NCBI RefSeq assembly: GCF_030052995.1
Contig: NZ_JASJPW010000007.1
Location: 1-64,000, forward strand
DNA length: 64,000 bases
From: Gemmobacter sp. 24YEA27
GTDB taxonomy: Bacteria > Pseudomonadota > Alphaproteobacteria > Rhodobacterales > Rhodobacteraceae
Direction of reading: 5' to 3'
How positions within the stretch are numbered: the stretch's first letter is position 1; the number at the start of each line of letters is the position of its first letter. Shown piece by piece: positions 1 to 9,164 of this stretch. A model generated the notes under the pieces. That model had not been told where the DNA came from, did not search any database, and saw only the letters and a program-made list of their open reading frames with translations. Made by a program: the position numbers and the translations under genes.

Positions 1-881
1 GTCAGCATTCTGCGCCTCATAAAACAGGTACAGCCGACCCTCGTGATCAAAGAGGAACGGGTCCGCCATGGCATGGCGAAGTCGCGGCAGTGGCTCTGCC
101 GAGCGGGGCGCGAGGTCGGCGATACCGCCTGAGCCTGCGGCCAGCGCCCAGAAGCTCCCGCCCGCGCGACCTCTTCTCGCGGAGCCGCGTCAGGCGCGGG
201 CCGCAATCTGGCCGACCGTCGCTGTGCCATAGCCCAGCACGGCCGCGAGGCCCGAAGAGCGGGCGGGTGCAGGGGCGCAACGGGCGGGGCAGCTGATCCA
301 GGGCCGCAAGGCGCAGCGCCTTTATCAATAAGAGCCCTGCCTTTTCCGTCAGAAAACACGCGTTGAGACTGGTCAGCGCCTTGGGGTTAAAGCCCGGCGC
401 AGGATGTCATGCGCCCCGTACATCGCCCTGTCCATTGTCCGAGCGGTGACGGAGACCGGCAGCAGGCCGGTTGGGTCCGATGATCGGGGAAGCAGTCTCT
501 CGGGCAGGGCACCCGGTGGCAGACCCGCGAATGAGAGCGACCATTCCCCCATCGGGCAGGCGGCCAGATCCGCCGGTGGCAGCGCGCAAAGATCCAGCGC
601 CAGCGCCAGATCAGCGCTTGCCCCCTTTGCCGTTTTGCGCGGCAGGTCCCGCACCAGTGTTCGGGCGGCCGTGGGGTCCGGAAGCGGCAGCCGCCGGTGC
701 AGCAGCGCCCCTTCGGTCAGGAGCAGCCCCGCAGCGCCAGCGCGGGATCGGGGAGCCCCCGTGGCACACCGGGGATCAGAGCCACCAGCTGCAGCAGCGG
801 ATCGCGCGAGATGCGGTCGATGATCCGGGCCTGCCAGGGGGCGGGTTGCCAGTCCGGCGCGGCGACAAGGGCGATGCGCAA
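1..881 (-). pseudogene. Formyltransferase/GIPC-transferase-like glycan gene, partial and frameshifted
   Basis: Reading leftward, the frame starts near a TTG at 881 just after the NRPS stop and begins LRIALVAAPDW, then WQARIIDRISRDPLLQLVAL, which resembles the N-terminus of formyltransferase-like glycan-modifying proteins. After frame changes it continues through YGAHDILRRA (near 390) and GFNPKALTSLNACFL (near 330-375), and ends at the window edge with MADPFLFDHEGRLYLFYEAQ (about 5-70). The last motif resembles the N-terminal domain of glucosamine inositolphosphorylceramide transferase-like proteins (aDPFlf..G..yLFyE). At least three frame changes are needed. The role would be polysaccharide or glycolipid modification; substrate unknown. 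The family call rests on motif recall only, and the 3' part lies outside the window. Confidence 0.5.
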
Positions 882-885
882 GGCC

Positions 886-3359
886 CTAACCCGGCTGTGC
901 CGCGGCGATCCGGCCCATCCTTGTTTCGATCACCCGCAGGATGCCCTCATAGCCGCTGCGCGACAGCGCGTCGCCATGCCATCCCGAAACCGGGAAGACC
1001 GGCGTATCCGGTGCCAGCAGATCGTCCCAGCCCATCCGCCCGCCCGCGTTAAGCCGCGCCTGTTCTTCGGTCACGAACAGGAGCACCTCACCCGTATAGG
1101 CGGGAAATGGTAGTCACGGGTCTGTCTGACCATGACATCCACAACCGCTGCGACATGTTGTTCCATCTCGGCGCCCCCCCATGCTGGCCGAATGCCGCCA
1201 TTAGGCGCCGCGTCAGGCGGAACTGACGCAGATACTCTCCGGTCGGGATCCTGCCGCGCAGCCGCAGCCGGGTGAAATAGCTCAGCCGAGCCAGTCGCCG
1301 ACGCAGCGCATGGCGCAACCGCCGCCCGGCGGGCAGGCGGCGTGCGACCCCGGGCGCCCAGGTGTCGATCATCGCGACCATGGGTGGCGCACACCCCGCC
1401 TGCTCCAGCAGTTGCGCGATGCGCAGGGCCAGCCGTCCGTCGACACAGAGCCCGAAGAGGATCAGCGGACGCTTGCCATAGATTTGCCGGATCAGCGCCG
1501 CCGCCTCCTGCATGGCGGCTTCGAACCCAAGATCGGCCTCGCGCATCAGCGCCTCGGCGCCGGGGATTGCGAGATTAGCCAGGGTGGCCCGGGCCCTGAT
1601 CTGGCGGGTCACCGACTGGAACAGAAAGGTCTGGTTCAGTGTAAGCAACACCGGGGCAGGGGCGAGCTCGCGCTGGAATTCGATCAGCTGCCAGATGGGG
1701 TTTCCCGTCGCTTCGGCCCGGCCCTCGGCCAGACAGTTGGCCAGCCCGTCAAAGCTGGGGTCTTCAAGGAATTGCGCCAGCGAGGGGCGCTTGCCAAATT
1801 CTTCCTGCACCGCCGACAGCATCCGCAGGGCCAGAACCGAATAGCCGCCAAGATCAAAGAAATTGCCGCGGACCGCAGTTTCTTCGCGCGCCAGCACAGA
1901 AGCCCAGATCCGGGCAAGCCGCAGATCATGGGCCGGGGGAACGGCAAAGGGTGCGGGAGCGGGAGCGGGAGCCTGGCTTTCCGGTGCGGCGACTCCCGGC
2001 GCGGTCACCTCCGGCATCGGGCCGGGCAGGTCGGAGATGCGGGTTGCGGGGCGATCCAGCATCAGCTGCAGCACGGTTGCGTAAAGATCCACCAGCGCCC
2101 CTGCGGTTTCTGCACTGAACATCGCGGCGTTGTAATCGAGCGCAATGCGCCAGCCCGAACTGCGCCCGATTACATTGATGTTCAGATCATACAGCGAGCC
2201 TGGTGAATGCGAGGGAACTGAGACCAGCGCCAAGGCTCCGTAATTCTTTTCCCGCAGAAACACCCGTTGCAGGTTGAACATAACCGAGACCAGCGGAATG
2301 CGCAGCGGATCGCGCGGAGGATTGATGCGCGCCACTAGCCGGTCAAACGGCAGGACCGCATGTTCCATTGCGAAGGCCAGTTCATCCCTTGTGCGGGCAA
2401 TCTGATCCTGCAGCGTGGCCCCCTCGGCCAGGTCAAAGCGCAAAACAAACAAGCGGGTTGGTGAAGATGCCGATCAGCGGTTCAAGATCGGATTCGTCCC
2501 GCCCGGCAATCTGGATCGCATAGCTGACATCCTGCCGTCCGGTGAAGCGTGCCAGGGCCGCCGTCACCGCGGCCGTGCCAAGTGCGAAGACCGAAGCGTC
2601 ATTCTGGCGGGCGGCTTCGGCGCTGCGCTGCTCGAAACCGGCGGGCAGGTCGCGGCCAACGCTGCCCGAGGCAGGCGGCACCCGGCGGCGCGAATAATCA
2701 CCCGGCACCTCAAAATACGTCATGCCTTGCAGGTGGTCTGCCCAGATCTCAGCCTCGGCCGCAAGGGTCCCGCAGCGGTCAAGATCCTGTTGCCACAAGG
2801 CGTAATCGCCATATTGCAGCGGCAGGGGCGGCAGGTCGGGCTTCTCTCCGGCGATAAGCGCGGCCAGGATGGTGCCGAATTCATGGCCCAGAATCCCGAT
2901 GGAGAAACCGTCGAACACGCTGTTATGCGCGGCGATCAGCAGGGTCACCCGGTCCTGGCCGGTCCGCACCAGCGCGACCCGCATCAGCCCGGCTGCGGTC
3001 AGCTCGAAGCGTTCGGCCGCGTGCTCAACCGCAATCGCCCGGATCCGGGCCTCCTGATCCGGGCCTGGCATCGCGCGGATGTCGAACCGGGCCAGCCGAA
3101 AGGCGATATGGCCCAGCACCTCTTGCTGAGGGTCCTTGTCGAGACTGCCAAAACGGCTGCGCAGGATCTCATGCCGGTCGGTGATACGCTGGAACGCTTC
3201 TTCCACCAGATCATCAGGGACGGCGCCACGGATTTCCCACCGCACAGCAAGATTCAGCCCCTTCGTTCCGGGGCTCACCTGCTCCATCACCAGACATCGC
3301 TGCTGATTGACCGAGACCGGAAAGCGCGCGATCACGGCTGTGTCTTCCTGGGCCTTCAT
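886..3359 (-). pseudogene. NRPS of condensation-PCP-thioesterase layout, frameshifted
   Basis: A short nonribosomal peptide synthetase without an adenylation domain. The N-terminal condensation domain (3359-2433, then 2430-2000) carries AHNSVFDGFS, where the second His and DG of the HHxxxDG motif are kept but the first His is Ala. A carrier domain follows with FFDLGGYSVLAL (Ser is the phosphopantetheine site), then a thioesterase with GLCVDG, a Cys instead of Ser at the nucleophile position, ending WHGDALSRSGYEG. The frame breaks near 2440, where CAAA is duplicated; removing four bases restores NPLVLRFDL. It breaks again near 1170 at a C-run and near 1090. Such stand-alone C-PCP-TE proteins condense substrates loaded elsewhere, so a partner A domain is expected outside the window. 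The repaired gene would be about 820 codons. Confidence 0.8.
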
Positions 3360-3726
3360 TCCTTTGTCTCCCGGTAATACGAACCTTTGAAAAAAGGGCG
3401 TCTCAGGCAGATGTAGTAAGGATATTCAGCGCATGTTCATCTTTTGCGGATCCGTCTGAAGCAGGCGGCTCGCGTCAGGATCGTTCCGCGGCAAAGAATA
3501 ACGGGAATCGCCATGGTTTCATAGCGGAAAGGCGGGCGGATCCGGACTGTTGCGAGGCGAAAAACGCAGGAATTTCTGACCGACAGTTGCGGCTTTGGAT
3601 TCGCCATAACAGGCCTGATGCGCTAGCCTGTCGGAACAGCCGCAGCTTTGCCCGCAAAGGCACCCATCTTCGCGCGGTTCTGCGGGAGAGCACCATGTCT
3701 GCTGCTGCAAGTTCTGCCCGGCCAGA

Positions 3727-4779
3727 ATGCCCCCCCAACACCATCTTCATGGCCTCGACCTTCTGCGCTTTTTCGCTGCCGTGCTGGTGCTGCTGAACCA
3801 TTTCGCCGTCTATCGGGCCAGTGTGCCGGAGGTGACGCTCGTGCCGGACGCGCGCGCCTGGCCCTGGCTGGCGCCGATGATCGGCACCGGGGCGGTCGGC
3901 GTTGAGATCTTCTTCGTCATCTCGGGCTTTGTCATCGCGATGAGCGCGGAGGGCCGCAGCGGTGCCCGGGGTGCGGCGCGCTTTGTCATGGCGCGGGGCT
4001 GGCGCATCTTGCCTGCCCTGTGGATTTCCGGTGCGATCAGCGTAGCAGCACTCTGGCTGACGGGGGCTGATCTTCTGCCCCTGCTGCCCCGATTCCTGCA
4101 CTCGGCGCTGCTGTTGCCGGTTGGGCCCTATATCGACGGGGTCGTGTGGTCCCTGGTCGTCGAGGCGGTGTTCTACACCTGGATCGCGCTGGTCATCCTT
4201 TGCGGTCGCACAGGACGGCTGCTGCGTGTGGCACTGGTGATCGGAGGCCTCAGCGCGGTGCATCTGGCCCTGCTGCTCTGGGCCACTCTGGGTGGGATGG
4301 AAGTGCTTCAGGCCCTGCTGGGCCGTTTCCCCTTTAAGCTTCTGTTGTTGCAACACGGGGTGTTCTTCGCGCTTGGCATGATGATCCATGGCTCGCGGCG
4401 TGCCCGGCCCGACATCGGCATGCTTTGCGCCATGGGCGTGTTTGCAGCGCTTGGCCTCGTAGACATTGCGCTGCAGGCCGGGGCTGGAGTGGGCGCAAGG
4501 GTGGCGTCGGTCCTGATTTGGCTTCTGTCGCTGGCAGTGCTGATCAGGTCTCTGCACTGGGATGCGCCGCGCCGGATGCAGCCGGTCCTGCGTTTTCTGG
4601 GGGATCTGAGCTATCCGTTGTATCTGAACCACTACACCACGGGCATGGCGGTGACGTTTCTGCTGCATCGCGCCGGCCTATCCGGGGGAGTGGCCCTTTG
4701 TGCTGCGCTGGTCGCGGTGGGTCTAATAGGCGTTCTGGTTCTGCGAGCCGAGCGGGCGGCGCGCGCGCGCAGTAGGTGA
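3727..4779 (+). CDS. Acyltransferase 3 (OafA/YrhL-type) membrane protein
   Basis: An integral membrane O-acyltransferase of about 350 residues that would transfer an acyl group to a surface sugar or lipid. The start of the family fold is clear: LDLLRFFAAVLVLLNHFAVY (near residues 10-29) with the conserved His, followed by GAVGVEIFFVISGFVIAM (about 56-73), and then eight or more hydrophobic segments. The ATG at 3727 precedes the first helix by few residues, as usual. The C-terminus is rich in Arg and Ala. It runs divergently from the NRPS gene, about 370 bases away, and may decorate the product of that locus or an exopolysaccharide. It is intact, unlike its neighbours. Confidence 0.85.
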   Translation: MPPQHHLHGLDLLRFFAAVLVLLNHFAVYRASVPEVTLVPDARAWPWLAPMIGTGAVGVEIFFVISGFVIAMSAEGRSGARGAARFVMARGWRILPALWISGAISVAALWLTGADLLPLLPRFLHSALLLPVGPYIDGVVWSLVVEAVFYTWIALVILCGRTGRLLRVALVIGGLSAVHLALLLWATLGGMEVLQALLGRFPFKLLLLQHGVFFALGMMIHGSRRARPDIGMLCAMGVFAALGLVDIALQAGAGVGARVASVLIWLLSLAVLIRSLHWDAPRRMQPVLRFLGDLSYPLYLNHYTTGMAVTFLLHRAGLSGGVALCAALVAVGLIGVLVLRAERAARARSR

Positions 4780-4839
4780 CACCGCACCGCGCACGCCCGG
4801 GCCGTTGCGCAGGCTGATCCCTGGTTTTCTGCCTGAGCG

Positions 4840-5336
4840 GCCAACAGCGACAGCGCGAGCATCTGTCAGATCGGCATTGCCTGACTCAGGGCGGACTATC
4901 TGGTCGAGGCGTGGGCTGTTTATGTCAATCCGGGCACAGATCTCTCGGCCTTCAATTCCCGGCTGCATGGAAGCGGACCCAATGAGGCGCGTGGCGCTCC
5001 GGGTTTCACGCCGGTGATTGCGGCGCTGGCGCCGTTGCTCGACAGGCATCAGGTGATCCAACACAGCGATTTTGATCGGCGGGCGATTTTGGGCGCCTGT
5101 TCCGTGGCGGCCTGGATCCGTCGCGCTGGCGCTGGCACGACAGTGTCAGGATAGCGCGCTACGCCTGGCCCGAGTTCCGCGGCAACGGCGGCCATGGTCT
5201 CGCCCATCTGAAGGAGCGACCGAATCTCGTTTTTGAACACCATGATGCCGGAGAGGACGCGCGCGCGGCTGCACTGGTTGTCCTGGAGGCTGAAGCATGC
5301 ACGGGGATGACGGTCGAGAAACTATTGAAAAATTGA
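4840..5336 (+). pseudogene. DEDDh 3'-5' exonuclease (DnaQ-like), decayed
   Basis: Translation in shifting frames gives ANSDSASICQIGIA, an in-frame TGA, VEAWAVYVNPGTDLSAFN, HQVIQHSDFDRRAILGAC, then after a frameshift near 5100 RIARYAWPEF, GNGGHGLAHL and FEHHDAGEDARAA, ending at TGA 5334-5336. These are the Exo II and Exo III regions of the DnaQ/PolC-type exonuclease family (VNP...F, HxxFD, HHxAxEDA). The catalytic N-terminal DxE motif is not recognisable. The gene carries both a nonsense codon and a frameshift, so this is true decay. Its 3' end abuts a convergent recombinase tail. Confidence 0.75.
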
Positions 5337-5566
5337 TCTGCCAGCCTTGGACAGAAGGCTAGGCCGCAAGTTCCGGAGGGGACTGCCGGACTCATGATGC
5401 AAAGGCAAGAATTTCTGGAAGTGCGTCCCCGCAACCAAAACAAATTGCGAACTGCCCGCCAAAAGGCGGGATTTTTGCGTTCCAAAGAAATCGTCAGAAT
5501 GCCCGCCAGATCGCCTCGGACCTCAATCTGAAGTTCACCGCTCACCGTGTCCGGTGTCAGGACGAT
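5337..5566 (-). pseudogene. C-terminal remnant of a large serine-recombinase-type protein
   Basis: Fused in frame behind an IS427-type transposase fragment, the minus strand encodes TPDTVSGELQIEVRGDLAGI then LTISLERKNP, followed one frame over by SSQFVLVAGTHFQK. The GDLAGIL segment and the terminal VLVAG stretch resemble the C-terminus of recombinase-family proteins found on mobile islands. The catalytic N-terminal half is absent, apparently lost where the IS joined at about 5566. It marks a former integrative element. The family call is by motif memory only. Confidence 0.5.
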
Positions 5567-5893
5567 GGCTTTCTTCCTGCCCTTCCGGCCGGGGATGCAT
5601 GCCTTTATCCCTTTGTCTTTTAACGCATCTCTGAACCAGTCAGCATCGTATCCCCGGTCGGCCAGCATCCATTCTGCCTGCGGCAGGCTGCTCAGCATGG
5701 CAGCGGCTCCGGTGTAGCCGCTGACGGGGCCTGCGGTGACGAACAAACGGATCGGGCGGCCCTGAGCATCGGCGACGGCATGAAGCTTCGTGTTCATCCC
5801 ACCCTTCGTGCGCCCGATCAGCCTGCCGCGCGCCCCTTTTTTAACCGCAGGCTGGAGGCCGTGCGATGCGCTTTCAGATAAGTCGCATCGTGT
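5567..5893 (-). mobile_element. IS5-family (IS427-type) element fragment
   Basis: The minus strand encodes MNTKLHAVADAQGRP and ADRGYDADWFRDALKDKGIK, closely matching the second half of the complete IS at 46274-47113, preceded by the end of the first frame (DATYLKAHRTASSL). The element is truncated after GRKGRKKA, where recombinase sequence begins, and at its other side by the IS481 fragment. The DDE triad is incomplete, so it cannot move by itself. Confidence 0.85.
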
Positions 5894-6653
5894 TTGATCG
5901 CACGGTTTGATGGTGCGATCCTTTCTCTGGAGTGGAAGGATACCCTATGGGACAAGTTCGACACGGCAGCGCCAAGACCAACGCACGCTGTCCGAGCAGC
6001 AATACAGCGATCGCAAGCTTCGCTCGCGCAGTTGAGCCGTGAGTTGGGCATCAATCCCAAGACCGTTGCGAAGTGGCGCAAGCGGGCGAGCGTCGAGGAT
6101 ATGAAGACGGGGCCTTCGGAGCCACGATCCACTGTCCTAACCGAGGCGGAAGAAGCAATGGCCGTAGCATTCCGCCGCCATACGCTGCTGCCATTGGATG
6201 ACTGCCTTTACGCCCTGCAGCCATCCATTCCCCATCTGACCCGATCCGCGCTGCACCGCTGCCTGCAGCGCCACGGCATCTCGCGCCTGCCTGATATGGA
6301 GGGCGACAAGCCGAAGCGGTCGAAGTTCAAACGCTACCCGATCGGCTTCTTCCACATCGACATCGCTGAGGTGCAGACCGCTGAAGGCAAACTATATTTG
6401 TTCGTCGGCATCGACCGCACGAGCAAGTTCGCCGTGACCCAACTCGTCGATAAAGCTGACAGGAAGACAGCCTGGGAATTCCTTCAGCACATGCTCGAAG
6501 CCGTGCCTTATCAGGTTCACACCATTCTCACCGACAACGGCATTCAGTTCGCAGAGCAGCCTCGCAACCGGAACACCATCTGTTCCCGGCCGATGCGCTT
6601 CGACATGATTTGTGAGGCAAACGGGATTGAGCACAGGCTGACCAAGCCCAACC
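5894..6653 (+). pseudogene. IS481-family transposase, 3'-truncated
   Basis: An rve-fold transposase with an N-terminal helix-turn-helix (LAQLSRELGINPKTVAKWRK, near residues 43-62), then the catalytic core with HIDIAEVQTAEGKLYLFVGI (first Asp) and ILTDNGIQFAEQP (second Asp). The frame stops after EHRLTKPNL, exactly where the next IS begins at 6654, so the third acidic residue (normally in NGQVERMNRTIKE) is missing. The element is therefore inactive. Its start lies inside an IS end that is similar to a fragment near 57840. Confidence 0.9.
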
Positions 6654-6681
6654 TGTAATGACCCATCAGTTTCTGCTCAAG

Positions 6682-7503
6682 TTAAGCCGCTAAGGCGAAT
6701 GCCTGTGCTGGCGTTTTCATCTTCAGCGCCTGATGCGGGCGCTGATGGTTGTAGAAGCCGATCCATTCACCGATCGCGCGGGCGGCGTGCTGGATGCTGT
6801 CGAAGCGCTGGCGATGGACGCATTGCTCCTTCAGCGTCCGGATCACGCGCTCGACCATGCCATTTTGTTGCGGGCAATGCGGAGTGATGAACTCCTGCTT
6901 CAGCCCGTAGCCGCGCACCAAACCCGTGAACTTGCGACTGGTGAAGACCAGACCATTGTCCGACCGCAGCAGGAATGGCTCTGGCACCCGGCCGAGGGTG
7001 CCGAACCGGGTGATCAGCGCATGCTCCAGCGCACTGGCGGCCGTCGTGGCCTTGCCGGATCGGGACAGGTGCCAGCCGAGCAGTTCGCGTGTGTGGCAGT
7101 CGATGACGAGGGCAAGGGTAGTCCAGCCGTCGCGCCCGGCCCAGACCCGGCACATGTCGGTCGACCACCGCTCGTTCGGCGCGGCGGCCACCGAAGGGAT
7201 CGCTTCGATCCGCGGTCGCATGCCCAGAACCCGCTTGCGGACCTGCCAGCCCTTGAGCCGGAAGATCCGCTGAACCGTGTTCTTGTTGAACCCCAGCAGC
7301 CAGGCGACCGTGCGGTAGCCGAAGGACGGATTGCTCTCGATCATCGCTTTGATCGGTTCGGCGAAGCGCGCTGCGATCTTCGGCGCCCCCTTCGTCGGCA
7401 GATAGTAGACCGTGCGCCGCGGGACGCCAAACCAGGCGCAGAGTTTCGTCAGCGGCACGGCAAACCCTTCCGCGAGCAGGCCCCGGTGAATGCTGCGGAT
7501 CAT
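6682..7503 (-). CDS. IS3-family transposase OrfB (catalytic)
   Basis: A 273-residue integrase-fold transposase. An HTH_21-like region around FGYRTVAWLLGFNKNTVQRI precedes the rve core. The DDE triad is complete: STDMCRVW (Asp), LLRSDNGLVFTS (Asp) and QQNGMVERVIRTLKEQ (Glu), and it ends in the typical YNHQRPHQAL. The ATG at 7503 overlaps the OrfA stop by four bases. In IS3 elements a fused OrfAB can arise by frameshifting; whether that happens here is not shown. Confidence 0.92.
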   Translation of the reverse strand: MIRSIHRGLLAEGFAVPLTKLCAWFGVPRRTVYYLPTKGAPKIAARFAEPIKAMIESNPSFGYRTVAWLLGFNKNTVQRIFRLKGWQVRKRVLGMRPRIEAIPSVAAAPNERWSTDMCRVWAGRDGWTTLALVIDCHTRELLGWHLSRSGKATTAASALEHALITRFGTLGRVPEPFLLRSDNGLVFTSRKFTGLVRGYGLKQEFITPHCPQQNGMVERVIRTLKEQCVHRQRFDSIQHAARAIGEWIGFYNHQRPHQALKMKTPAQAFALAA

Positions 7504-7817
7504 TTCTCGTCCTGAGCATCCAGCAGGGCCTGGAACTTTTTTCGCGCACGCAGCTCCAGCATCGCCTCGCCATAGGCCTCCTGCAGGTCCTTCAGCTGCT
7601 TCTCGTATTGCTCCCGGATGTCGAGCGGGTTCGCCCGCAGAGAATTCTCCATCCCGCGCTTCGCGTCATCGACCCAACCCTCGATCTCCGAGGGCGACAG
7701 ATCAGACGACCGGCTCGCCTCCGCAACGGTCGTCTTGCCTTGAATGATCTCGATCACCAGCGCTGTCTTGCGCTTCGCGGTCCACCGTTTGACGCCGTCT
7801 TCCATACTCACACTCAT
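7500..7817 (-). CDS. IS3-family OrfA, helix-turn-helix protein
   Basis: A 105-residue protein with a DNA-binding region of the HTH_Tnp_1 type (RKTALVIEIIQGKTTVAEAS, then SPSEIEGWVDDAKRG) and a coiled-coil C-terminal half (YEKQLKDLQEAYGEAMLELR) typical of the leucine-zipper segment of OrfA. It is the upstream partner of the OrfB transposase and overlaps it by four bases. It binds IS ends or regulates transposition. Confidence 0.88.
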   Translation of the reverse strand: MSVSMEDGVKRWTAKRKTALVIEIIQGKTTVAEASRSSDLSPSEIEGWVDDAKRGMENSLRANPLDIREQYEKQLKDLQEAYGEAMLELRARKKFQALLDAQDEK

Positions 7818-7866
7818 TGCTACCTGTCTCCTTATAGCATGAGCAGAAGTTCAGTGGGGCGTTACA

Positions 7867-8225
7867 GGACAGCTGCATCTCACTCCTGCCGGGATACGTG
7901 GCCTTCAGCCAACCCGGGACCTGCTGCGGGGACCAACGTCTCCCGAGCCTGTCCGCTACGATGCCACAGAGAACGGGATCGGTCGCGAGCCGACATGGCT
8001 TGGGGCGCAGGGCTTGTTGCGATGCGCGCTCTTCAGCTCGGGATGGCCGATACCGCCGTCGCCCCCAGTTCCCAGCCACTTCGCGGCTGATAGTTGACGG
8101 TCCCCATCCCAAGTCACGCGCCAGCTGGCGGAGTGAGGCGCCGACCGCCATGCCGCGTGCGATGGCACGGCCACCGGCGACGTCCGTGCCGTAGAATTCA
8201 CCTCGACCGACAACGGTGACAGTCC
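7867..8225 (-). pseudogene. IS30-family transposase fragment
   Basis: The minus strand encodes GASLRQLARDLGWGPSTISR followed by EVAGNWGRRRYRPSRAEERA and WSPQQVPGWLKATYPG, the N-terminal helix-turn-helix and linker of IS30-type transposases. The reading frame runs directly into the neighbouring IS3 end at 7866, so the catalytic part is missing. It is a truncated relic. Confidence 0.75.
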
Positions 8226-8640
8226 GGTTTTGCCCCACCTGCCTGACCAGATCCCGCCCGATGAGCAGATCGGCACTGTGACCGGCGATGGTGCCTTCGA
8301 CATCCGCCGCTGCCACACTTCGATCGCCAAGCGCTGCGGAACGGCGGTCATACCCATCCACAGGAACGGACCACAATGGCAGGAGGACCGCCCCGCCGCC
8401 AAAGCTCGCAACAAGGTCCTAAAGGCCACGCAGCGCCCTGGCCGAGCCCCGTGGAAACGGTGGTCCGAAATCCCATCGGAAGCAGGATCGAAGCAAAGAG
8501 GCGGTGCCTCAAGGCCTTCGGTGAACGCATCCCATTACACGACCCGGACCGCAAGACAGCCGAAGTCCAGATCCGCAGCGCGCTCATGAACTGCTAAAAT
8601 TTGCTCGTCACTGCCGAGATCTAAATCGAACGCATGGCTT
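8226..8640 (+). pseudogene. IS5-family transposase C-terminal fragment
   Basis: The plus strand encodes LPDQIPPDEQIGTVTGDGAF then CHTSIAKRCGTAVIPIHRNG, the region around the second catalytic Asp of the IS5 transposases present elsewhere in the window (compare 12193-13125). It then shifts frame within KRWSEIPSEAG and ends with KTAEVQIRSALMNC. The N-terminal half is missing. Bases 8590-8670 resemble the right end of the related element near 46200. Inactive. Confidence 0.75.
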
Positions 8641-9164
8641 GAACCCAAAGGGTAAAGAGGCGCTTCCGGCCAACGCCTCACCGATAAGTGCAACAATGCC
8701 GTGATTATCCCCCAAGTCTACTCCTGTGGTTGAACCTCAAACAGGAGCAGAGTTAAGATCTTCATGGATCGCAAAGGCAGACATGTTAATAACATTTACT
8801 GCGATCCGTAAAATCCCGCATAGCCCTAAGCATGTCCATCTTCAACACCTGGGTAGGGCAGGGCCCCCTCAATACAAGCCCTTCGACCCAACGCTATAAG
8901 AGCAGAGCGCGCCATCTCTGTCACCCCATAACGCTCAACATATTCCAGGAGGGCCTTCTCCAGTAATCTGGTGAGACACGTATCCATCGCTCAGTAACCT
9001 CCCGAAACTATGGTGTATGCCAGCCGTAATCCTGGCATGCGTGCGAACGCACCGGGCATTCGGAGCCGCTCTCGCTTCCCTGATCATGAATGCGCCATAT
9101 TAATAATAAGTTAACGGCCTCGGCGAGGCAGGATGAAGCATTGCCGACAGAAGCCGTTCCCCAC
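8641..9164. other. Gap between IS debris and sulfotransferase
   Basis: Apart from the possible 53-residue frame at 8826-8987, this stretch contains only AT-richer non-coding sequence. I see no terminator, RNA or IS end beyond about 8670. Confidence 0.5.
8826..8987 (-). CDS. Small hypothetical protein, 53 residues
   Basis: A short open frame from ATG 8987 to TAG 8826, encoding MDTCLTRLLEKALLEYVERY, GVTEMARSALIALGRRACIE and GALPYPGVEDGHA. It looks like a compact helical protein with protein-like codon use in an otherwise empty 520-base gap. No family is recognised. It lies about 180 bases downstream of the sulfotransferase gene on the same strand. It may be real or a chance frame. Confidence 0.4.
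   Translation of the reverse strand: MDTCLTRLLEKALLEYVERYGVTEMARSALIALGRRACIEGALPYPGVEDGHA

Larger units (their letters stand above)
6654..7866 (-). mobile_element. Complete IS3-family insertion sequence
   Basis: Terminal inverted repeats are readable. The left end starts TGTAATGACCCATCAGTTTC at 6654; the right end, read inward on the minus strand from 7866, starts TGTAACGCCCCACTGAACTT, and both continue with CTGCTCA. Two overlapping genes lie inside on the minus strand. No target duplication is evident, because different IS fragments flank each side. The element probably sits at a rearranged junction. Confidence 0.9.

Noticed and set aside
3475..4668. A 397-codon minus-strand frame opposite the acyltransferase
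   Set aside because: It is rich in Gln, His and Arg, typical of antisense to membrane-protein codons, with no motif.
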